Assembly (NCBI RefSeq): GCF_004361835.1
Contig: NZ_SNWD01000004.1
Location: 124,001-188,000, forward strand
DNA: 64,000 nt
Reading direction: 5' to 3'
Source: Stakelama pacifica
GTDB lineage: Bacteria; Pseudomonadota; Alphaproteobacteria; Sphingomonadales; Sphingomonadaceae
Shown: positions 36,317-44,184 of the stretch, piece by piece
Position numbering within the stretch: the stretch's first letter is position 1
How the letters are laid out: each line of letters opens with the position of its first letter
Program-made: the position numbers and the translations under genes
Notes under the pieces: generated by a model
Database searches by the model: none
The model's input: the letters and a program-made list of their open reading frames with translations, nothing else
What the model was told of the DNA's origin: nothing

Positions 36317-36440
36317 AAGTGTTGATGCTTGTCGCGAGCCCAACGCCAGTGGTTCGGAATATTGATATGTGACCCCGAAAGAAACCAGTAGTCGAACGTA
36401 GCATCCTAGCGACGCCAAGTATCTGTTGAAAGTGGCGGCA

Positions 36441-36468
36441 TTGATAAATATAAATCGGCTACTATATC
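36441..36468 (+). promoter_or_regulatory. Candidate promoter for the TIR island
   Basis: TTGATA (36441-36446) and TATATC (36463-36468) are 16 nt apart in an AT-rich stretch about 110 nt before the first gene; a second TATAAT at 36481-36486 has no matching -35. Weak support. Confidence 0.25.
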
Positions 36469-36574
36469 ACCAAGTCACGATATAATTAATGACACTGGCG
36501 CAGCCTCTTCCGGGGTACCAGACACCCGATTTTAGACAGCCGAAACAAGTAACGTGACTTTAGGGGAAGTACGG

Positions 36575-37009
36575 ATGGATTTGAAGGAAGAGAGTCTGGT
36601 TACGATGCGTGTCGCGCACCTTGGGATGATTCAGGGGGTCATCACTCGCATGTCGGGTTTCAGCGCAAGCGTGAAAACTTTCCTCGTCACCATCCTCGCA
36701 GGCCTCGCTGCCATATCGCTCCAAGCTAATTCTATGCAGCTAGGCGTGATCGGGATGATAGCTGCCGTTTTCTTCCTGTTCATAGACACCTATTACATGG
36801 CGCTAGAGATTCAGTTCCGCACCTTTTACGATGAGGTCATTGCCCGCCCCTTGAGCGATGCAGACAACATGAAAATTGCTCCTTCAGCTTCTAGTGACGA
36901 CTTTAAGAAGGCGCTGACCAGTAAATCAATTTTACTTTTCTACGGGGCGGTTTTGATAGCATGCGCCCTATTCATCGTATATGGTGGAATGCATGAGTTG
37001 GCAGTCTGA
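36575..37009 (+). CDS. Small three-helix membrane protein paired with TIR protein
   Basis: A 144-aa protein, ATG 36575 with AGGGGAAG 5 nt upstream (GTG 36554 has none). Residues 1-32 form an amphipathic helix (MRVAHLGMIQGVITRMSGFSAS). Three membrane segments follow: about 33-50, 54-76 (ending IDTYYMALEIQFRTFYDEV, a helix running into the cytoplasm) and 118-138, with a polar loop 80-117. The H-x2-M-I-Q-x-V-I-x-R-M and D-x-Y-Y-x-x-x-x-E-x-x-F-R motifs resemble, from memory, a widespread unnamed small membrane family. It overlaps the TIR gene by 17 nt, so the two are coupled. A membrane effector triggered by a TIR signal is the simplest idea; unproven. Lower G+C than neighbours. Confidence 0.85.
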   Translation: MDLKEESLVTMRVAHLGMIQGVITRMSGFSASVKTFLVTILAGLAAISLQANSMQLGVIGMIAAVFFLFIDTYYMALEIQFRTFYDEVIARPLSDADNMKIAPSASSDDFKKALTSKSILLFYGAVLIACALFIVYGGMHELAV

Positions 37010-37886
37010 CAACTATTTTGAGCAGATCATTCGCGCGTTGAGCGATTCGCCAGCGCCGAGGCCGAGTGCTAACTCGGATCAGAACATTCTTCACAGCTTG
37101 TTAAAGCCGCCTCCGCCCACACCAGCAGTGTCACCGCGCGGAATATTCGGGGCTTATTTGGCCAACAATCCACCAGCCTTGGACTCGTTCCAACGTAGCA
37201 CAGCGCCTGCGCTTGGGGGCTTGTTCGGGCGTAGGACACCGCTAGCAGCACGCTCGACGCAACCCGCAACTTCGCCTCGCGTCCGACGAGTTTTCTATTC
37301 TTTCCACTATGCAGACGTGAACCGGGTCAACCAGGTTCGGCAGTCGGGCAAGATCAGGGGCATCGATAGCGAGCGCATAAAGACCGTTCAGGATCGAAGC
37401 CTGTGGGAAAGCCGAAAAAGCTTCAATGCAGAATATCTCCGGAGATCGATCAGTAATAATATCGTTGGCACAAGCGCAACCTGCGTCCTGACCGGTGAGC
37501 ATACTTGGGCACGTCCGTGGTGCCGCTTTGAGATTGCGCGATCGCTACTCAATGGTAACGGCATCTTCGCCGTGCGAATCAATCACCTCTGGTGCATCGG
37601 TCAGCGTTGTTATGGGGAGTTTGGACCGAACCCGCTGGACTATATCGCTGTGGGCAAAGATGCGCAGGGTCGCATTTACGTCTATGAGCACATCGACAGC
37701 GGATGGTACAAGATTGAGAGCATGTCCACGCAGCTGCTGCGGTGGCCCAAATGGTTGGCGCCGGTGGCCAATGGGTGTGTGCGGCCGCTTTCCACGGGTG
37801 CCCCGATATACGACTATGAAAGCCAGAATGGATCCGAGCTGTTGCTCCATTGGTCGAACCAAGCTGCGAAGTCAGCGGGGCGCTGA
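36993..37886 (+). CDS. ThsB-like TIR-domain protein with disordered N-terminus
   Basis: A 297-aa protein. Residues about 1-94 are Pro/Ser/Ala-rich and likely disordered. A TIR-like domain of the DUF1863/ThsB kind follows (about 98-245): RRVFYSFHYADVNRVNQVR (first strand), DRSLWESRKS, NNIVGTSATCVLTGEHTW, WCRFEIARSLLNGNGIFAVRI and GPNPLDYIAV, in the order found in Bacillus ThsB, including the Glu (E180) aligned with the ThsB catalytic Glu in the W-x-R-Y/F-E motif. Such proteins turn NAD into a cyclic-ADP-ribose signal on phage infection. ATG 36993 (GGTGGA upstream) is preferred to 36981. No ThsA gene lies nearby; the partner is the small membrane protein. Confidence 0.88.
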   Translation: MSWQSDNYFEQIIRALSDSPAPRPSANSDQNILHSLLKPPPPTPAVSPRGIFGAYLANNPPALDSFQRSTAPALGGLFGRRTPLAARSTQPATSPRVRRVFYSFHYADVNRVNQVRQSGKIRGIDSERIKTVQDRSLWESRKSFNAEYLRRSISNNIVGTSATCVLTGEHTWARPWCRFEIARSLLNGNGIFAVRINHLWCIGQRCYGEFGPNPLDYIAVGKDAQGRIYVYEHIDSGWYKIESMSTQLLRWPKWLAPVANGCVRPLSTGAPIYDYESQNGSELLLHWSNQAAKSAGR

Positions 37887-38052
37887 GTTGACATAGCTCA
37901 GGTAAACAAGAGCAGGCTGGCTCTATCGTTCGGCCCACTCAAAGCTTTTATGCAGTCCCCGGCCTGAGTATCCATCTCTACTTTCCGCTGTCCTACACGC
38001 CTTTTTGTGTATATCTGAATTGCTCCTTTTTGACGGTGAAGGAGCGGAGACG

Positions 38053-39054
38053 ATGGGGCGTAAGCGTGATGCGCATGGGGATGCGCGGGGCTCGGATACA
38101 CTTCGGGACGGTGTGAGCGGGGAGATGCCCTCCCAGTGTTCGGTCGTTCGTCCCCCGGACGAACTGAAGCAGCCGGGGGCTGCTTCACCGAACACTCCCT
38201 CCCCCAAGGCGAGGGGGACTTGTAGTGGTTCCTCGCTTTCAACTTCGAAAAAACCAAAGACTCGGGTTCGCCATGACGGGTGGACCGATGCGCGGCGGCG
38301 GGTGTTTTTGCGGGCGCTTTCCGAAACGGGCTGTGTTGCCGATGCGTGCCGGCGGGCGCGGATTTCGACGACCAGCGCCTATCGCAAGCGATCGGGCGAC
38401 GATGCCTTTGCGCGAAGCTGGGACCGGGCGATTGCCAAGGCGATGCCGACGATCGAGCAGGCGGCGTATGAACGCGGGGTGCTTGGCTGGGAAGAGCCGA
38501 TCGTTGCGGGGGGCAAGGTGATCGGCACGCGGCGGCGCTATTCGGATTCGCTGTTGCGCTTGTTGCTGGTGCGCGGGGATATGGCTGGTAGCGGTTCCTC
38601 GACTTCGCTCGAAACCAGCGGTGGCGTGGGAGCCGGCGCGTCGGGCGGTGCCGGCGGCGACGCGGCGCAACCGCATGAGGCGGTCGGCGCGGGCGAGTCG
38701 GGCACGTTCCAGATTCCGAAGCTGCGCGAGGTCGGGCCGTGGCACGATCTGGTCGGGCCGAATGGCGAGCGGATCGATGCCAAGTCTCCGGTGGGGCAGG
38801 CCTGGCTCGCGGCGGAGGCGACGCGCGACGGGCGCGCGCATCTCTCCGATGGATCGGGCAACTGGTATCGCAGCGTGCGGACCGGCCAGATCGAATATTC
38901 GAGTCAGCTGGAGGCGAAGAAGGAAGTGCTGCGGCGGCTCGACAATATCGCGGCGGCGCAGCGGGCGGCCGGGCTCGCGCGGGGCGAGCCGGTGGATGAC
39001 CCGGATTGGGTGCCCGATCCGGACATGCCGCTCGTGCATCCGGCCAGTCTGTAG
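38053..39054 (+). CDS. Terminase small-subunit-like/HTH protein with in-frame palindrome
   Basis: A 333-aa frame. The recognisable part starts near residue 75: RHDGWTDARRRVFLRALSETGCVADACRRARISTTSAYRKRSGDDAFARSWDRAI, a helix-turn-helix domain as in phage terminase small subunits and related ORFs, then YERGVLGWEEPIVAGGKVIGTRRRYSDSLLRLLLVRGD. A Gly/Ala linker and a C-terminal part (LEAKKEVLRRLDNIAAAQRAAG, DPDWVPDPDMPLVHPASL) follow. Residues about 27-55 are encoded by a palindromic element (38135-38196). No in-frame ATG, GTG or TTG lies between that element and the HTH, so ATG 38053 must be used. No large terminase or portal gene is nearby, so this is not a prophage. Possibly domesticated. Confidence 0.65.
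   Translation: MGRKRDAHGDARGSDTLRDGVSGEMPSQCSVVRPPDELKQPGAASPNTPSPKARGTCSGSSLSTSKKPKTRVRHDGWTDARRRVFLRALSETGCVADACRRARISTTSAYRKRSGDDAFARSWDRAIAKAMPTIEQAAYERGVLGWEEPIVAGGKVIGTRRRYSDSLLRLLLVRGDMAGSGSSTSLETSGGVGAGASGGAGGDAAQPHEAVGAGESGTFQIPKLREVGPWHDLVGPNGERIDAKSPVGQAWLAAEATRDGRAHLSDGSGNWYRSVRTGQIEYSSQLEAKKEVLRRLDNIAAAQRAAGLARGEPVDDPDWVPDPDMPLVHPASL
38135..38196. repeat. Three-way-junction palindrome inside an ORF
   Basis: A perfect cruciform layout. The outer stem AGTGTTCGGT/ACCGAACACT (38135-38144 and 38187-38196) encloses two perfect hairpins: GTTCGTCC-CCC-GGACGAAC (38146-38164) and GAAGCAGCC-GGG-GGCTGCTTC (38166-38186). Every base but two is in a stem or a 3-nt loop. It is flanked by C/G-rich runs. 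It lies in frame within the ORF at 38053. Confidence 0.9.
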
Positions 39055-39182
39055 GTGCGGCAGGTCTGAGGGCGCGCCGGGGGTAAGCGGGGGTGTTTGG
39101 GGCGTGCTTCCCGACTGCGCTTCGCACGCGAACGGGGTTGTTATACCAAGGTGCATGAATGGCGACCCATCCCCCCGCGGTC

Positions 39183-39264
39183 ATGCCAGCGCAAGCTGGC
39201 ATCTGCTGCAGGTGCGCGGCTCCGGTCTCCCCAAGCCCCCCGAAGACCCCAGCTTTCGCTGGGG
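39183..39264. repeat. Double-hairpin intergenic repeat (family C)
   Basis: ATGCCAGC-GCAA-GCTGGCAT (39183-39202) and CCCCAGC-TTTC-GCTGGGG (39247-39264) are perfect hairpins about 44 nt apart, bounded by GGTCATGCC and GGGTGACGAC, an arrangement typical of short dispersed repeats. It lies between the terminase-like ORF and the 3' end of the MscS gene. No gene is seen in 39055-39338. Confidence 0.75.
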
Positions 39265-39338
39265 TGACGACTGGTGGTTAAGATCGCAACACGCGGATAG
39301 GCCCACATAAACGCAGCTTGGTATTAGATGGGGGCGAC

Positions 39339-40685
39339 TCACTCGACGGGTTTGGATTCGTCGAGCAGGTCGTTTTCGCCGCCTTCCGCGCGCTCCTCGG
39401 CGACCAGCTTTTCGATATGGCTTTCGGGGCGGGTGTCGGTCGCGTCCCCGCCGGGGGTGGCCGCGCGCGGCTTGCGCTGGCCTGCCCCGCTGCCGCCCGC
39501 GCGGGTGAGCGGGAGCGGCGTGCCTTCGTCGAAGCGGAGGCGATAGATCGGTTCGGGGAGCGCGAAGCCGGCGCCTTCCAGCGCAGCCTTGGTCGCCTGA
39601 ATGGCGAGGCTGCGGCCCTTCATGAAGTCGGTATGCTGCTGATCCACCCAGCCGAAAAAGCGCAGCACGATGTTCGAATCGCCGACCTGCTCGATCACCG
39701 CGCTTGCCTTTGGCGTGTCGAGGACGAAATCGAGCGCGGCCAGCGCGGCGAGGCCGACGCGCATCGCCTCGATCGGGTCGTCATCGGCATCGACGCCCAG
39801 GTCGAAATCGAACCGGCGCTCGGGGTTGCGCGTGTAATTGAGGATCACTGCCTTGAACACGGTGCTGTTCGGGATGCGCAGATGGTTGCCGTCCAGCGTC
39901 ATCAGGATCGTCGCGCGCGAGGTGAGGCGAAGGACGCGGCCCTCTTTGCCCTCGATCACGACATGATCGTTCGCGCGGAACGGCTGGCGCAGGCTGAGCA
40001 TCAGCGAGGAGACATAATTGTCCGCCGTATCGCGCACCGCAAAGCCAAGCGCGATGCCGATCACCCCTGCCCCGCCCAGCACCGCGCCGAGCAGCGCCGT
40101 CGCGCCGAGCACTTCGAGCGCGGCGACGAGCCCGAGGATGATGAAGATAAACCGCACCGAGGTCTGGAGCAGCTCGGCAAGGAAGATATTGGGCGCGATC
40201 CAGCGCCAGAACCGGTCGCGCCCGGCAAGGAGATAGCCGAGCGCGCCGATCAGCAGCGCAATGCCGATCGCGACGCCGAGCAGCGGCAAAGCGCGGAGCA
40301 GCGCGCGCATATCTGCGCCGAACTGGCCCAGCGCGGGGGTGAGATTCTGATCGACGGCAAGGTCGCGATCGATCCGGTTTTCGACCGTCACCACGCCGGC
40401 GACGCGCGCGGCGATCGCCTCCGCCCGGTCGCCATCGCCCGCATTGGCGACCGACCCGGTGAGCGTCACCACGCCCGAACGGACATCGACGCGGATCGCA
40501 CGGAGCGAATCGATCTGGGCGAAGATAGCGCGGATCCGCTGGGCGATGGCGCGATCGTCCGAATCGCTCACCTGGTCGGCGGCAATCGCGGGCGACGGGG
40601 CGGCTTCGGGCGCCTGTGTATTTTGCGCAGCCGCCGGAAAGGCAGCGGCGGTGAGGATGAGCAGCGGCAGCAACAAGCGGATCAT
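39339..40685 (-). CDS. Mechanosensitive channel (MscS) with N-terminal BON domain
   Basis: Inner-membrane small-conductance mechanosensitive channel, 448 aa. Signal peptide or first helix MIRLLLPLLILTAAAFPAAAQ, then a periplasmic BON domain (AQRIRAIFAQIDSLRAIRVDVRSGVVTLTGSVANAGDGDRAEAIA with the VRSGVVTLTG motif), transmembrane helices about 135-225, the pore helix GAVLGGAGVIGIALGFAVRD and the MscS beta domain (LRQPFRANDHVVIEGKEGRVLRLTSRATILMTLDGNHLRIPNSTV). The C-terminus is a polar tail. BON-MscS fusions may bind lipid or peptidoglycan on the periplasmic side. ATG 40685 begins the signal. Confidence 0.9.
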   Translation of the reverse strand: MIRLLLPLLILTAAAFPAAAQNTQAPEAAPSPAIAADQVSDSDDRAIAQRIRAIFAQIDSLRAIRVDVRSGVVTLTGSVANAGDGDRAEAIAARVAGVVTVENRIDRDLAVDQNLTPALGQFGADMRALLRALPLLGVAIGIALLIGALGYLLAGRDRFWRWIAPNIFLAELLQTSVRFIFIILGLVAALEVLGATALLGAVLGGAGVIGIALGFAVRDTADNYVSSLMLSLRQPFRANDHVVIEGKEGRVLRLTSRATILMTLDGNHLRIPNSTVFKAVILNYTRNPERRFDFDLGVDADDDPIEAMRVGLAALAALDFVLDTPKASAVIEQVGDSNIVLRFFGWVDQQHTDFMKGRSLAIQATKAALEGAGFALPEPIYRLRFDEGTPLPLTRAGGSGAGQRKPRAATPGGDATDTRPESHIEKLVAEERAEGGENDLLDESKPVE

Positions 40686-40725
40686 CGCCCCACCATGGCG
40701 CAATGATCCGCGAATGATAAGCGCC

Positions 40726-41052
40726 TCAATCGATGGTGCTGAGATCCCTGGCGACTTCTTCGAGCATTTTATCGGTCAGCTTGCCGCCGGTATAGGGCTG
40801 AAATTCGCGCAGGCTCATCTGGCGGAATTTGTCGAGATTCTTGTCGGTGCTGAGCCCGGGCAGATGCTTGTCGAGCACCGCACGGGTCTTTTCATGGTCG
40901 ATCAGCGTCCCGATCGGCGTGTCGAGATTGTAGAGCGCGAGGTCAAGACCCGGCTTTGCGGGCGCTTCGGCCCCGGGCGCGGGCGTGGTTTGCGCCTGCG
41001 CGGTGGCGGAAAGGCCCAGAGCGCAGGCGATGAGGGTAAGGCGGACCAGCAT
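40726..41052 (-). CDS. Small secreted hypothetical protein
   Basis: A 108-aa protein with a signal peptide (MLVRLTLIACALGLSATAQAQ) and a polar mature part: TTPAPGAEAPAKPGLDLALYNLDTPIGTLIDHEKTRAVLDKHLPGLS, then MSLREFQPYTGGKLTDKMLEEVARDLSTI. ATG 41052 has GAAAGAG 6 nt upstream; ATG 41058 would add two residues but leaves no spacing. No Cys. I do not recognise a family with certainty. The DHEKTRAVLDKHLPG part is reminiscent of small sphingomonad periplasmic proteins often annotated as hypothetical. Confidence 0.78.
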   Translation of the reverse strand: MLVRLTLIACALGLSATAQAQTTPAPGAEAPAKPGLDLALYNLDTPIGTLIDHEKTRAVLDKHLPGLSTDKNLDKFRQMSLREFQPYTGGKLTDKMLEEVARDLSTID

Positions 41053-41206
41053 AAGCATCTCTTTCAATCGCGCCGATGGCACATCGGCTGAAGGGGGACG
41101 GGATAGACGGTCGCAGCTTGCATGGATGTGAACCGGTCGCTGCCCGATCGTCAGCCCCTCCCCAACGCCGCACCGGCCCGTCGGCTCCGCCCTGCCCCGG
41201 ACGGAC

Positions 41207-41243
41207 AAAAGCCGCGAACACCCGGTGGGGCGTCGCGGCTTTT
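41207..41243 (-). terminator. Intrinsic terminator, atp (F0) operon
   Basis: AAAAGCCGCGA (41207-41217) and TCGCGGCTTTT (41233-41243) form an 11-bp perfect stem. On the minus strand the stem is followed by a short T-run (CTTTTGTCC), and it lies downstream of atpF. The remaining 41053-41400 spacer holds this and the C/G palindrome at 41349; no gene is seen. Confidence 0.75.
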
Positions 41244-41348
41244 GGGAGATGGTCGGTTGAGGGCTTAGAGCGGGATGGCGCAGATTGCCCCCTCCGGTTC
41301 AGGGGAGCGTCGGTGACCATTGCGTTCGTGGCGATGCCCCCACCCCAA

Positions 41349-41370
41349 CCCCTCCCCTGAAGGGGAGGGG
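41349..41370. repeat. CCCCTCCCC-TGAA-GGGGAGGGG hairpin repeat
   Basis: A perfect 9-bp stem with a TGAA loop in the atpF 3' spacer, flanked by CCCCAA and TTGGGG outer arms. The C/G-run character resembles sequence flanking the palindrome at 38135. Confidence 0.7.
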
Positions 41371-41400
41371 CCTATGGGGTTGGGATCACGTCATCAAATT

Positions 41401-42027
41401 TTAGTGGGTGCGGCCCAGTCCTTCGATCGAGCGGGCGATCAGCGCGCTGTCGGCTTCGGCGTCGAAGCGTTCGCCGATGATTGCCCGGGCGGCGGTGACG
41501 GCGGCACCCGCCGCGCGTTCGCGGACCTCAGCCACTGCCTGACGTTCGGCGGCGGCGATCCGGTCCTCGGCCATCTGTTTGCGCCGGGCGACGAGCTGCG
41601 CTGCGTCTTCCTTTGCCTGTTCGACGATCTGGCGCGCCTCTTCATGCGCATGTTCGCGCATCGCCTGCGCATCGGCCTCGGCCGCCTTTGCCCTGCCCTC
41701 ATATTCGGAGCGCAGCGCCTCTGCCTCTTCGCGAAGCTTCTGCGCTTCGGCGAGCTGGGCCTTGATCTCGGCAATCCGCTTGTCGAGACTGCCCCCGATC
41801 GCGGCCGGAACCTTTTTCCAGATCATCAGCAGGATCACGATGATCCCGGCGATTCCCACCCATCCGGCGGCATCGAAGCCGAACGCGCTGGCGGACGCAT
41901 GCCCGCCCTCGGGCACCAGCGTGCCCTCATGCTCGGGAACCTTCGCCAGCGGCTCGACATCGAGCACGCCGGTCTGGCCCTGCGCGGCAGTGGCGGTCGC
42001 AGCCGCAGTGCTTTGCATTTCAGCCAT
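41401..42027 (-). CDS. atpF: ATP synthase F0 subunit b (longer copy)
   Basis: Peripheral stalk subunit of ATP synthase, 208 aa. After a polar Ala/Glu-rich 50-residue start there is one membrane helix (GWVGIAGIIVILLMIWK) and then a long charged coiled coil (LDKRIAEIKAQLAEAQKLREEAEALRSEYEGRAKAAEADAQ). GGGAGGTGAT precedes ATG 42027. It overlaps the b' gene by 8 nt and is last in the operon. The duplicated b/b' arrangement is normal for this group. The N-terminal extension beyond the usual length of about 160 aa is Ala/Glu-rich. Confidence 0.93.
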   Translation of the reverse strand: MAEMQSTAAATATAAQGQTGVLDVEPLAKVPEHEGTLVPEGGHASASAFGFDAAGWVGIAGIIVILLMIWKKVPAAIGGSLDKRIAEIKAQLAEAQKLREEAEALRSEYEGRAKAAEADAQAMREHAHEEARQIVEQAKEDAAQLVARRKQMAEDRIAAAERQAVAEVRERAAGAAVTAARAIIGERFDAEADSALIARSIEGLGRTH

Positions 42028-42514
42028 GGGCGATCACCTCCCGAACCTTCGTCGCTGCCGTGTCGCGTTCGATCGACAGGCCGGAGACCTTTTCAACGGC
42101 CTGCTGCGCGGCTTCGACGGCGACTTCTTCCAAATGGCTCATGGCCTCTGCCTTGCGGGCTTCGAGCGCCGCTTCGGCCGCATCGACCTCAGCGGCGATT
42201 TCCGCTTCGGCGGCTGCCAGCTTTGCCGATGTATCAGCGGCAGCGGCATCCTTGGCCTTGTTCAGTTCGGCCCGCGCGGTCGAACGCGCATCGGCCATAT
42301 CCTTGCGCCATTCCTCTTCCAGCGCTTCCGCACGTTCGCGTGCCGTGATTGCGGCATCGATATCGGCGGAGATCTGGTCATCGCGCTTTTTGACGACGCC
42401 TTCGACCCTGGGGACCATCATCCGGCCGATGACGAAATAGGTCAGGCCGAAAAAGATGAGCAGCCAGAAGATCTGCGACGCGTAGGTCGCGGCGACTTGT
42501 TCGATCTGAGGCAT
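42020..42514 (-). CDS. atpF': ATP synthase F0 subunit b'
   Basis: Second peripheral stalk subunit, 164 aa: MPQIEQVAATYASQIFWLLIFFGLTYFVI provides the membrane anchor, followed by PRVEGVVKKRDDQISADIDAAITARERAEALEEE, a long Ala/Glu coiled coil typical of b'. Start ATG 42514. It lies between atpE and atpF, as in other alphaproteobacterial F0 operons. Confidence 0.93.
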   Translation of the reverse strand: MPQIEQVAATYASQIFWLLIFFGLTYFVIGRMMVPRVEGVVKKRDDQISADIDAAITARERAEALEEEWRKDMADARSTARAELNKAKDAAAADTSAKLAAAEAEIAAEVDAAEAALEARKAEAMSHLEEVAVEAAQQAVEKVSGLSIERDTAATKVREVIAHG

Positions 42515-42574
42515 GGCGTTCCGATTCTGATGTGCCGGGCACCGCAAAGGGCGCCCGGCGCATGGGTCAGTTAG

Positions 42575-42802
42575 TTATGCAACGAAGACCAGGATGATCA
42601 TCGTCACGAATGCGAGCAGGCCGAGAAGTTCGGCACCCGCGAAACCGATGAACAGACGGCCCTGCTGGCTGTCGGCGGCCGACGGGTTGCGCAGCGCGCC
42701 TTCGAGAAACTTGGCAAACACATTGCCCACGCCGAGCGAGGCGAGGCCCATACCGATTGCGGCAAGACCGGCACCCAGCATTCTTGCGGCTTCAGCGTCC
42801 AT
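42575..42802 (-). CDS. atpE: ATP synthase F0 subunit c
   Basis: Ring-forming proteolipid of 75 aa: two membrane helices around a polar loop (FLEGALRNPSAADSQQGRLF). The proton-carrying carboxylate is Glu58 in FIGFAGAELLGLLAF, as in most alphaproteobacteria rather than Asp. The Gly-rich first helix is GAGLAAIGMGLASLGVG. Confidence 0.96.
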   Translation of the reverse strand: MDAEAARMLGAGLAAIGMGLASLGVGNVFAKFLEGALRNPSAADSQQGRLFIGFAGAELLGLLAFVTMIILVFVA

Positions 42803-42838
42803 GATTAACTCCTTCGCAGAAAAATTTATGGTTTTACG

Positions 42839-43630
42839 TTAGTGAAGATTGACCGCGTCGTTCAGATACACCGACGTGAGCAAAGCGAAAACATAGGCCT
42901 GGATCGCAGCGACGAGCAGTTCGAGCAGCGTGATCCCGATCATCAGCGCCATGCTGGGCAGGCTGACGATCGCGGCATAGCCGGCACCGGCATTGAGGCC
43001 GGTCACGACGAATTCGGCCAGCACCTTCAGCAGGATATGCCCTGCCGTCATCGCGACGAACAGACGCAGGCCGAGGCTGAACGGGCGGACGAGGAAGCTC
43101 ATCAGCTCTACGACGAAAATCAGCGGCGCCATGGCAAGCGGCGTGCCGTGCGGCACGAACAGCTTGAAAAAGCCGAAACCGTGGCGGCCGAACCCGACGA
43201 TCAGCACGATCGAAAAGCTGATGATCGCCAATACGCCGGTCACCGTCAGATGGCTGGTGATCGTGAAGGGGTGCCAGCCGGGAACCACGCCCAGCGGCAT
43301 CAGACCCAGAATATTGGCGATGAGGATGAACATGAACAGCGAGAAGACATAGGGCAGGAACTTCGTCCCTTCCGGCCCGATATTCGATGTCAGCATGTTC
43401 TTCACAAAGCCGGTCATCGATTCGACCGCCGCCTGACGCCGGGTCGGAACCAGATCGCCCTTCATCCCCATCAGCATGAACGCCCAGAAGACGATCAGCG
43501 TGATTGCCATCCACAATGCGGAATTGGTGAAGGAAAGATCATAGCCGCCGACAATCCAGTGCCGACCGAACACGGGTTCGATCAGGAACTGATGCATGGG
43601 ATCGATCTTGCCGCCCGTTTCGACCGTCAT
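42839..43630 (-). CDS. atpB: ATP synthase F0 subunit a
   Basis: Proton-channel subunit, 263 aa, with five or six membrane helices. Seen: MHQFLIEPVFG at the start, NMLTSNIGPEGTKFLPYVFSLFMFILIANILGLMPLG, the essential Arg region VELMSFLVRPFSLGLRLFVAMTAGHIL and the C-terminal LLVAAIQAYVFALLTSVYLNDAV. It is 36 nt upstream of atpE in the operon. Confidence 0.96.
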   Translation of the reverse strand: MTVETGGKIDPMHQFLIEPVFGRHWIVGGYDLSFTNSALWMAITLIVFWAFMLMGMKGDLVPTRRQAAVESMTGFVKNMLTSNIGPEGTKFLPYVFSLFMFILIANILGLMPLGVVPGWHPFTITSHLTVTGVLAIISFSIVLIVGFGRHGFGFFKLFVPHGTPLAMAPLIFVVELMSFLVRPFSLGLRLFVAMTAGHILLKVLAEFVVTGLNAGAGYAAIVSLPSMALMIGITLLELLVAAIQAYVFALLTSVYLNDAVNLH

Positions 43631-43663
43631 TTCGCCTCAAGCCCAAATGCGACGAACGCCCGG

Positions 43664-43984
43664 TTATTCCGGGCGCTCGCCAGTAATCCGAATGATGTTC
43701 CTGAACGCCGCCGCTATTCCAAGGAACAGCATGACGATCAGAAGCCAGGGCGATGTTCCGATCAGACGGTCCAGTACCCATCCGATCAGCGCTCCGCCGG
43801 CAATGCCCCCGATCAGCGCCGCTAGCACGCGATTGCCGAGACGATATCCCCCGTCCGGCTTCGCCGCTTCACGGCCCGTTCGCACGTTTTCGCGATGCTT
43901 TACCTGCTCCAGCCGCTGTTCCAGCGAATCGAGCCGCGCATCGTCAACGCTGCGGGGCCTTTGCCCGGGATCCTGTTCCGACAC
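43664..43984 (-). CDS. atpI: AtpI-family protein
   Basis: Small membrane protein (106 aa) at the head of the F0 operon, thought to help c-ring assembly or ion supply. A polar, basic N-terminal half (SEQDPGQRPRSVDDARLDSLEQRLEQVKHRENVRTG) leads to two helices, NRVLAALIGGIAGGALIGWVLD and SPWLLIVMLFLGIAAAFRNI. The order atpI-B-E-F'-F is standard for alphaproteobacteria, with F1 genes elsewhere. Confidence 0.88.
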   Translation of the reverse strand: MSEQDPGQRPRSVDDARLDSLEQRLEQVKHRENVRTGREAAKPDGGYRLGNRVLAALIGGIAGGALIGWVLDRLIGTSPWLLIVMLFLGIAAAFRNIIRITGERPE

Positions 43985-44184
43985 GCGACACCCCTTCCTT
44001 CGCTTGATTCGAACGGGGGGAGGATATCACGCAGCGGCGAGCCGACCCCGCCAAGGCAAAGGCCGTTTAGGAAGCCCTCCCGATCAAGTCAACACACCGA
44101 CCCTGCCGGTCATACCGACAAGTGGTGCAAAGGAGCAACATCAGGTCGCTGGATTATAAGCCCGATTTGCGCGCTTCGCCGCGA

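Larger units (their letters stand above)
36162..36574. other. 413-nt spacer: G-tract block then AT-rich leader of the TIR island
   Basis: The first part (to about 36370) is the GC-rich upstream region of acnA and holds the G-tract block. From about 36385 the composition turns AT-rich (for example GATAAATATAAATCGG and CGATATAATTAATG), marking the left edge of the low-G+C island that carries the membrane-protein/TIR pair. No ORF is supported here. Confidence 0.6.

Noticed and set aside
38053..39054. Prophage remnant based on the terminase-like ORF
   Set aside because: No large terminase, portal, capsid, integrase or attachment repeats surround it, so only an orphan gene can be claimed.
37898..39202. 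434-aa minus-strand frame rich in Pro, Arg and Ser
   Set aside because: Low-complexity shadow opposite the terminase-like ORF and running through repeats; no ribosome site or domain.
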